A stretch of DNA of 64,000 nucleotides from an uncultured Rhodoferax sp. (lineage in GTDB: Bacteria; Pseudomonadota; Gammaproteobacteria; Burkholderiales; Burkholderiaceae_C). A model generated the notes under the pieces. That model saw only the letters and a program-made list of their open reading frames with translations. It was not told the DNA's origin and searched no databases. This document shows, piece after piece, positions 59,516 through 64,000 of the stretch (position 1 is its first letter; each line of letters begins with the position of its first letter). The stretch lies in NCBI RefSeq assembly GCF_946221635.1, contig NZ_CAMIHB010000008.1, forward strand, positions 94,873 through 158,872, read 5' to 3'. The position numbers were made by a program, and so were the translations under genes.

Positions 59516-61306
59516 TTAAGCAGCCTGCAGGTCGCTGGCTTGGGTGATGTGCTGGATCAGCGCTTCGCAGATCGCAGGGAAGTCGCATTCGCGGTACAGC
59601 TTTGCGCTCTTGTCTGTGGCGACATGAACGAAGCCCAACTCGGCCAAGCCGTCAGCAGTCACGGTGATGGGTGCCAGGCGTTCATTGATCTGGCCCAGCT
59701 TCATGCGGGCGCGGTCGTCTTGTTCGACGGCGGGGGCCATGGCTTGGCGTACCGTGGCGGGCATCATCACATTGACCACGTGGGCATGAGTGACGGTTGG
59801 TGCTACAGTTTCAGGAGCTGCTTGCGCAGATTGCACGGGGGCTGACTCCGCTTTTGCGTGCGCTTCTGCGCGGGCATCGGCTTCCTGTTTTGCACGCTCA
59901 ATCCGCGCTGCTTCTGCCTGCTCGGCGGCAACCTTCGCACGCGCTGCAGCTTCGGCCTTGGCCTGCTCTTCTGCACGGATGCGCTCGCGCTGGGCTTCCA
60001 GGCGCTTCTCTTCGGCCTGTTGATGCTCTGTAATCCGGCCCTTCACCAGCATGGTCAAGTCGTCGGGAGCCTTCAACACAATCGCTGCGGTGTCCGAGAA
60101 CAGAAACGCATGGTCCTTGGCCAGCTCGCGCAAAGTGTTCAAGTTGGTTTGGATGCGGTCGGCAACCTCATTGGCGGCGATCTTGCAGCGCGCCAGCTCG
60201 GTGGCTACCTTGTCCTTCATGCTGTCCAGGCTCTTCAGACCCTTGATGACGCCGGGGAAGTCGGTGGCAATCGTTGGCATGTAGGGTTTGCCCAAACGCG
60301 CATTGAGGCTGTTGATGTGCGTCACAAACTCGGCTGCGGCTTCGCTCAGGATGGCCGTGCGGCGGTTTTCCTTCTCGGCCTTGACCAGCTTTTCAACCAG
60401 CAGGCGATTGGTGCGCGCCGTCTCGCGGTACAGGGCCACGGTCTTGCGCATGGTGTCGATGCTATCGGTCTGGGCCAGCGCTCCGGCTTCGGCAGCGTCT
60501 AAGGCTTCTTCAGCGGCCTTGAGGGTCTTAACCGTGGCTTCCAAATCGGCAAAGTCTTGATCAGTCTCGGGAGCCTTGTTGATGCGCTCCACGTAGGCAG
60601 TCAGCGCGGCACCGAACTTCTCCAGGTTGTCCACCAGCGCTATGGAGCCCGTCACGTTGATCATGACGGCTGGGAGGCCCATCTGAGGTGCGGCCACTGC
60701 GGGCACGATCACTTCGGCGGGCACGTAGGCGGCCACATCCTTTTCCAGTTGATCCCAACCGGCCACGATTTGAGCGCGCAGATCCAAGTCGGCTACATAC
60801 CAGCAGTGACGCTCTTCCAGCAGCTCGTCGCCTTGCCACTTGGATGCCATGAACAGCACGCGCTCCGCACCAGAGACCAGCAGTTGCTGCTCCATCTGCA
60901 CACGGTATTGCAGGGGTAGGTGTGCGCCGTTGCCTTCGTCCCATGGGGTGTAGCGCAGGGAGTCGTTGAGGCTCTTGTGCTCAAAAGCCGTGTCCTCGGC
61001 CATGGTCAAGCCGTCGAAGCTGGCGCTGTAGCGGCCAACTGAGCCCACCACAGGGTAAAGGTCTTCGCCGATGATCTTCTCGGCCAAAGGGCGGGCCAGG
61101 GCTTCGTAGCGGTGCCCGTCATCGAAACGGCGCTGGGTGGCGGCGTCCACTTCCTGCACTTGGCCGGTGGCCAGACGGTGGATCAGCTGACTACGGCTTT
61201 CGTAGGGGCTGCATCCCATCATGGCCGGCGCGTCGCTGGCGTTGAAGTGGTAGGCGCGGTAGGCGTGCCACTCGGGCGTGCCTTGGATCAAGTCATGAGT
61301 TTTCAT
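59516..61306 (-). CDS. YqaJ-type phage exonuclease with long coiled-coil C-terminal extension
   Basis: A 596-residue protein. Residues ~1-200 are a lambda-exonuclease-like YqaJ domain: GTPEWHAYRAYHFNASDAPAMMGCSPY, then SFDGLTMAEDTAFEHKSL (Asp and Glu-x-Lys of the catalytic site) and LQYRVQMEQQLLVSGAERVLF. Residues ~220-410 form long helices. Residues ~410-490 are an Ala/Glu/Lys/Arg coiled coil, and the last ~100 residues a small domain (LAPITVTADGLAELGFVH). Typical YqaJ nucleases are ~200-330 residues, so the extension is large. Residues ~487-501 (SAPVQSAQAAPETVA) come from a dispersed repeat copy. It is coupled to the putative annealing protein upstream. Confidence 0.85.
   Translation of the reverse strand: MKTHDLIQGTPEWHAYRAYHFNASDAPAMMGCSPYESRSQLIHRLATGQVQEVDAATQRRFDDGHRYEALARPLAEKIIGEDLYPVVGSVGRYSASFDGLTMAEDTAFEHKSLNDSLRYTPWDEGNGAHLPLQYRVQMEQQLLVSGAERVLFMASKWQGDELLEERHCWYVADLDLRAQIVAGWDQLEKDVAAYVPAEVIVPAVAAPQMGLPAVMINVTGSIALVDNLEKFGAALTAYVERINKAPETDQDFADLEATVKTLKAAEEALDAAEAGALAQTDSIDTMRKTVALYRETARTNRLLVEKLVKAEKENRRTAILSEAAAEFVTHINSLNARLGKPYMPTIATDFPGVIKGLKSLDSMKDKVATELARCKIAANEVADRIQTNLNTLRELAKDHAFLFSDTAAIVLKAPDDLTMLVKGRITEHQQAEEKRLEAQRERIRAEEQAKAEAAARAKVAAEQAEAARIERAKQEADARAEAHAKAESAPVQSAQAAPETVAPTVTHAHVVNVMMPATVRQAMAPAVEQDDRARMKLGQINERLAPITVTADGLAELGFVHVATDKSAKLYRECDFPAICEALIQHITQASDLQAA
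59802..59844 (-). repeat. Dispersed ~44-bp repeat, copy 9 (inside the prophage YqaJ gene)
   Basis: On the minus strand it begins TCAGCCCCCGTGCAATCTGC and ends AAACTGTAGC. It is in the shared frame, encoding SAPVQSAQAAPETVA. It sits inside a phage gene although the family is otherwise chromosomal here. Confidence 0.78.
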
Positions 61307-62139
61307 ACGTCTGTGTCTCCATTGAGTTGGGCTGGGGTAACAGTTGCGCGGACCATGGCCATTTGCTCTGCCGTCATGACAGAAACCTTGCTGACGTTTT
61401 GAATGATTTGATCGGCGGTCTTTTTGCCTTCCTCAATCAACTTGCGCCAGGTTGGCAAGTTCTTTGAAAAGGCGTCATCGGTGTAGGCAGGCAGGGCAGT
61501 CTGTGCAGCCTGAGCCGGGGCTTGGCCGTCTTCGCCGTGGCGGGTGAGGTGGTCGCGCAGCGCGTCGTCCATGTCCTCCAGGTCCTGGCCGAACATGTCT
61601 CCGCAGGCGGTGACATTGATGGTCATAGCGATCTTGGCGCGCTTGTTGGCCATCTTCAGGATGGTGTTGGCCAGGTCGGCGGGCTCGGTGCGCACTTGCT
61701 TGGTGGTGTACTTGCCCTTTTTGATGCGGCGCAGGTTCTCCGGCGTGGCGTTGAACTCTTCGTCGTAAGCCTTGCGCCATTTGTACTTTTCCTCTGCGCT
61801 GGAGGCCTCGCCCATGCCAGTGCCAAGAACCACGCCTGTGATCTGGTGGTTACCTGTGCAAGTGACCCGATAGCGCACTGTGTCAGCCGTGGACAAATCT
61901 TCGACAACATAGGTGTCCGCAACGCGGAAGGCCATGCACAGTACTTCGGCACCCTGCTTGTAGAGCGTTGGCTTATCGGTGCCAGGTATGACGCCATAGT
62001 GAATGTCTGGCTTCATGACGGCGCGCATGACCTCTTGCACCATGGCGACATGGGTGATGATGTCGGCCACGGCCATGCGGTTTTGTGACTGGGCTGCAAG
62101 TGCGCCGCCCGCTGGTTTCATTTCGACTACTGCGTTCAT
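61303..62139 (-). CDS. Candidate phage single-strand annealing/recombination protein (unassigned family)
   Basis: A 278-residue protein partnered with the YqaJ exonuclease through an ATGA overlap. That is the place normally held by a RecT, Bet or Erf annealing protein, but none of their signatures is obvious. Visible blocks are VMRAVMKPDIHYGVIPGTDKPTLYKQGAEVLCMAF, VTCTGNHQITGVVLGTGMGEASSAEEKYKWRKAYDEEF and a central NTILKMANKRAKIAMTINVTACGDMFGQDLED. The last block resembles the basic helix followed by an acidic stretch seen in Rad52-like annealers. The C-terminal ~70 residues look like a separate tail. Role inferred from position. Confidence 0.65.
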   Translation of the reverse strand: MNAVVEMKPAGGALAAQSQNRMAVADIITHVAMVQEVMRAVMKPDIHYGVIPGTDKPTLYKQGAEVLCMAFRVADTYVVEDLSTADTVRYRVTCTGNHQITGVVLGTGMGEASSAEEKYKWRKAYDEEFNATPENLRRIKKGKYTTKQVRTEPADLANTILKMANKRAKIAMTINVTACGDMFGQDLEDMDDALRDHLTRHGEDGQAPAQAAQTALPAYTDDAFSKNLPTWRKLIEEGKKTADQIIQNVSKVSVMTAEQMAMVRATVTPAQLNGDTDV

Positions 62140-62157
62140 GGTTGTCCTATGGGTGGG

Positions 62158-62502
62158 TCAGAAATACGGAAGGCCAGGCAGGTACGGCACCAGCTCCAGA
62201 AGCCGAGCCGCGATGGAATCGATGCGCTCCAGCACGCCGCTGTGGGCGATCCACTGGCCGAGCCAAGTGGTGAAATAGATGAGCGCCATAGAGCAGCACA
62301 GCACTACGCCCCAGATACAGAAGTGATCGAATGCACTGAGCGGAAGCAGTGGAGACTGGTCAGCGCTGACGGCTGCATCGCAAGCGCAGTCCCCGGTATT
62401 GCTCAGGCACTGCTTGGCCTTGAGGCAGTCAGCAGGCAGGGGAGTGGAGCGCACGGGGCATCCATGAGCACCGGTGCACTGGCCGTATTCGCAGCAGTTC
62501 AC
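62158..62502 (-). CDS. Cys-rich phage membrane protein
   Basis: GTG 62502 overlaps the stop of the upstream 29-residue gene (GTGA) and opens a 114-codon frame. The N-terminal half is rich in Cys (CCEYGQCTGAHGC, CLKAKQCL, CACD). One membrane helix follows (HFCIWGVVLCCSMALIYFTTWLG) and then an amphipathic C-terminus ending LPYLPGLPYF-like VPYLPGLPYF. The open frame continues upstream to 62808, but that part is the shadow of two other genes. Function unknown. Confidence 0.6.
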   Translation of the reverse strand: MNCCEYGQCTGAHGCPVRSTPLPADCLKAKQCLSNTGDCACDAAVSADQSPLLPLSAFDHFCIWGVVLCCSMALIYFTTWLGQWIAHSGVLERIDSIAARLLELVPYLPGLPYF

Positions 62503-62588
62503 AACGTCCTCCCAGCCCAGTGCCAAGCAGCACGCATGGAGTAGCCACGGCTGCGCCAGTAGCGGTAGTTTTTGAGGAAGGCGATCAT
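62499..62588 (-). CDS. Small basic phage protein, 29 residues
   Basis: ATG 62588 opens MIAFLKNYRYWRSRGYSMRA... of 29 codons, an aromatic and Arg-rich pattern I recognise from tiny proteins in other phage early operons. It overlaps the upstream stop (ATGA) and the downstream start (GTGA). Function unknown. Confidence 0.6.
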   Translation of the reverse strand: MIAFLKNYRYWRSRGYSMRAAWHWAGRTL

Positions 62589-62896
62589 GCGGACTCCAAT
62601 TGCTTAAGTTGGTGCTCAAGATCGGACACTTGGTCTTTGAGGACTTTGATTTGCGAATCAGCCTCCTCGCGCATATCCACATTGGTGGAGCGCGTTTCCT
62701 CAAAAGCGTCCTCAAGTTTTTCGTAAAGGTCTTTTGTGTATTGCTCGACAAGGTTTTGGCGAACTTCTTTGGGCAGAAGGCCACACGCCTCATAGAGCAA
62801 ATCGTCAAGAAAATCTGAAATCTGTTCCCGTGCCGCGTTAATTGCGCGGTTTATCCTTGGGCAGGTGTCCGGATAATCAAAAGCGACTGATCTCAT
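62585..62896 (-). CDS. Coiled-coil phage protein
   Basis: A 103-residue acidic protein. The N-terminal part is RINRAINAAREQISDFLDDLLYEACGLLPKEVRQNLVEQY. The C-terminal ~35 residues are a heptad coiled coil (DSQIKVLKDQVSDLEHQLKQLES). ATG 62896 is chosen because it overlaps the stop of the preceding small gene; 51 further upstream codons are open but belong to other frames. Function unknown. Confidence 0.65.
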   Translation of the reverse strand: MRSVAFDYPDTCPRINRAINAAREQISDFLDDLLYEACGLLPKEVRQNLVEQYTKDLYEKLEDAFEETRSTNVDMREEADSQIKVLKDQVSDLEHQLKQLESA

Positions 62897-63024
62897 TTGG
62901 TTGACCTCGCGCTTCCGCCACGATGAAGAGGAAAGGCCGCGCGCACTTGGTCGATGGCGTCCCAGACACTGGTGGCGCTCACGGTCAGGCGAAGGCCGGG
63001 GATGCGGACTAGGTAGAGGCTCAT
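62893..63024 (-). CDS. Small phage protein, 43 residues
   Basis: ATG 63024 opens MSLYLVRIPGLRLTVSATSV..., a short beta-hairpin-like protein with a DAIDQVRAAFP helix and a basic end. It overlaps its neighbours by ATGA at both ends, so it very probably is translated. Function unknown. Confidence 0.62.
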   Translation of the reverse strand: MSLYLVRIPGLRLTVSATSVWDAIDQVRAAFPLHRGGSARSTK

Positions 63025-63269
63025 GCCTGCAAACCCTCCGCCTGAGCAATCAGATTGCCGATGTACGTCCGCATCTTGCTTTCCACCAGAAACGGGTGAA
63101 CGTCTTTGAGGGCGTTCAGCATTTCGGGAGACTTGCTCATCAAGCGGGCGTCGGCTGCATTGTTCGAATTGCGAGCGCCATAGGTGCAGTTCGCAATCAC
63201 CTTGTCACCCGCCAGAATTTGGTGGTCGTTGTGCGTCCACGGCCCCGGCGTATGCTTCGCGGCGCTCAC
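63021..63269 (-). CDS. HTPGPW-motif phage protein
   Basis: An 82-residue protein of a very common phage and plasmid orphan family. The N-terminus is AAKHTPGPWTHNDHQILAGDKVIANC, followed by NAADARLMSKSPEMLNALKDV. Such proteins occur in early regions of many tailed phages of Gram-negatives. No biochemical role is known to me. Coupled to both neighbours. Confidence 0.75.
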   Translation of the reverse strand: MSAAKHTPGPWTHNDHQILAGDKVIANCTYGARNSNNAADARLMSKSPEMLNALKDVHPFLVESKMRTYIGNLIAQAEGLQA

Positions 63270-63751
63270 AGATGCATCCCCCGCAAGGCTTCAGGACGCT
63301 CTTGCTCAAGGCGCACCGCTTGGGACTCGCTGCGCAAGATCTTGGGGTCTACGGGGGGCAGATGTAGCCAAAAGCTCCACGTATCGGGCAGAGAGCAATT
63401 TGCTGGTGCAGATGAAAACATCGGGGCAATGTCTGCATCCTTGTGACCAGCCAGACCGCAGCCAATGCGCGTAACAAAGAACTCGATTTGCGGGTTCTGC
63501 TCAGCGAATTCCAGAAAGCGTCCAATCGCTGCCTGAATCTCGCCCAAGGACAAGGGGCCAGCAATCTGCGCCTTCACTGTTGGAATGGCGTAGCAATTGC
63601 CCGTTATTCCCTCAGCAACGCCCCATACCGCTCCATATTGGCGATGCGCTGCACGAGCCGCGCCGCCGCCATGGATGCCAGATAGGTTGCTGCCAAACAC
63701 AAACACTTGGCCCGCTTCGGGAGGGCATCCGTCTGGGTGAAAGCGGCTCAT
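63266..63751 (-). CDS. Macrodomain-like phage protein (A1S_2505 type)
   Basis: A 161-residue protein. It begins GQVFVFGSNLSGIHGGGAARAAHRQYGAVWG, a phosphate- or ADP-ribose-loop pattern (GSNxxGxHGGGAA). It continues with NCYAIPTVKAQIAGPLSLGEIQAAIGRFLEFAEQNPQIEFFVTRIGCGLAGHKDADIAPMF, the second conserved macro-type loop (GCGLAG). The family is related to macrodomains that bind ADP-ribose. In a phage it could counter ADP-ribosylation or NAD-based defence; that is inference. Confidence 0.75.
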   Translation of the reverse strand: MSRFHPDGCPPEAGQVFVFGSNLSGIHGGGAARAAHRQYGAVWGVAEGITGNCYAIPTVKAQIAGPLSLGEIQAAIGRFLEFAEQNPQIEFFVTRIGCGLAGHKDADIAPMFSSAPANCSLPDTWSFWLHLPPVDPKILRSESQAVRLEQERPEALRGMHL

Positions 63752-64000
63752 GCTTGCTCTACCTTTGTGACCTTGCCGGAGTCATCCAGGCGGTAGGCGG
63801 TGTTGGCCTCGATGCCGTCTTCACCGACATAGGCCAAGACAGTGCGATAGCGCTCGGCCTTGCTGTCCCAGCGTTGGAAGCGCAACTCTGCGCCGTCACC
63901 GCCAGTCAGGGTTGCGCCGTCACCGCCAGTCAGGGTTGCGCCGTCACCGCCAGTCAGGGTTGCGCCGTCACCGCCAGTCAGGGTTGCGCCGTCACCGCCA
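63748..64000 (-). CDS. Phage protein with GGDGATLT octapeptide repeats, partial at the window edge
   Basis: The last 83 codons of a gene entering from the right edge. From 63999 down it reads three full GGDGATLT units, then a diverged GGDGAELR, followed by a globular end (FQRWDSKAERYRTVLAYVGEDGIEANTAYRLDDSGKVTKVEQA). The stop overlaps the next ATG. The Gly-Asp repeats recall RTX or beta-roll sequences, but the period is eight and not nine. The start and total number of repeats lie outside the window. Function unknown. Confidence 0.6.
   Translation of the reverse strand, partial: GGDGATLTGGDGATLTGGDGATLTGGDGATLTGGDGAELRFQRWDSKAERYRTVLAYVGEDGIEANTAYRLDDSGKVTKVEQA
63890..64000. repeat. 24-bp tandem repeat, at least 4.6 units
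   Basis: The unit GCGCCGTCACCGCCAGTCAG+GGTT repeats at 63890, 63914, 63938, 63962 and 63986 with no mismatch that I can see, running off the window. The period is a multiple of three and keeps the minus-strand frame open as GGDGATLT. Confidence 0.92.

Larger units (their letters stand above)
55551..64000 (-). mobile_element. Prophage, early/recombination arm (continues beyond the window)
   Basis: Everything from 55551 rightward is a single tightly packed minus-strand cluster of small genes, mostly overlapping ATGA or GTGA. It contains phage recombination proteins, an HNH endonuclease, a PrtN-like protein and typical phage orphans, with somewhat lower GC around 57.0-59.4 kb. The boundary with the chromosome lies in 55489-55550, a 62-base stretch with a small inverted repeat (CCTCC...GGAGG, 55516-55531). 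No integrase, attachment-site duplication or tRNA can be seen, so the exact end is not defined. Confidence 0.85.

Noticed and set aside
62503..62808. Upstream extension of the Cys-rich membrane protein frame
   Set aside because: This part overlaps two well-supported genes in another frame (29- and 103-residue proteins) joined by ATGA/GTGA overlaps, so the start at GTG 62502 is preferred.
63890..64000. Possible CRISPR array
   Set aside because: The 24-bp units are directly adjacent with no spacers and keep a reading frame, so this is a coding tandem repeat.
55816..64000. Search for tRNA or integrase genes marking the prophage attachment site
   Set aside because: No cloverleaf with a TTCRA-type arm and no tyrosine- or serine-recombinase motif could be recognised in the visible part, so no attachment site is claimed.

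Overview
The window looks like chromosome from a betaproteobacterium of the Burkholderiales, most probably family Comamonadaceae (Acidovorax/Rhodoferax/Simplicispira-like). The basis is the high GC content, the rlmE-ftsH-folP-glmM order, an AddAB nuclease instead of RecBCD, the carA-leuE-carB-greA order, and a dispersed ~44-bp repeat of a kind I associate with this family. The genus is not resolved.

Layout. 1-5.2 kb: end of carA, a LeuE exporter, carB, greA and a small membrane protein, closed by a bidirectional terminator. 5.2-7.9 kb (minus): a CRM-domain RNA-binding protein and a membrane class III nucleotidyl cyclase. 8.0-13.5 kb: rlmE, ftsH (with a sigma-32-like promoter), folP, glmM and a GNAT acetyltransferase. 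13.6-15.1 kb (minus): an arsR-aqpS-arsC arsenic operon with a 16-bp perfect palindrome over the arsR start.

15.1-33.4 kb is a phosphate-stress district. It holds a coupled olsB-plcP-agt cassette (ornithine lipid synthase, phospholipase-C-like phosphoesterase, glycolipid glycosyltransferase), ppk1, sixA, a histone-H1-like gene, an EAL/GGDEF protein, ppx, an orphan periplasmic binding protein, a fasciclin lipoprotein and pstSCAB-phoU-phoB-phoR. Five Pho-box-like sites with 11-bp half-site spacing lie upstream of olsB (weak), ppk1, the EAL gene, the fasciclin gene and pstS. This suggests that lipid remodelling, polyphosphate and c-di-GMP turnover are wired into PhoB control.

33.4-55.5 kb is mostly housekeeping: a polytopic GT39-like protein, rpmE2, rho, trxA, addB-addA, a BaiN-like flavoprotein, a 7TMR-DISM diguanylate cyclase, 4.5S SRP RNA (46.7 kb, minus), a Cache-HAMP diguanylate cyclase coupled to a PotD-like binding protein (reminiscent of NspS-MbaA), dnaX (with an A9 slippage site), ybaB, recR, a MAPEG protein, mltD and gloB.

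55.55-64.0 kb is the early/recombination arm of a prophage, all on the minus strand with mostly overlapping start/stop codons. It carries a PrtN-like protein, many small phage genes, an HNH-AP2 endonuclease, a YqaJ exonuclease with a long coiled-coil tail, a candidate annealing-protein partner, a macrodomain-like protein and, at the window edge, a gene made of a 24-bp in-frame tandem repeat. No integrase is present between gloB and the prophage. No tRNA, rRNA or CRISPR array was seen, and no gene-free stretch exceeds 300 bases.
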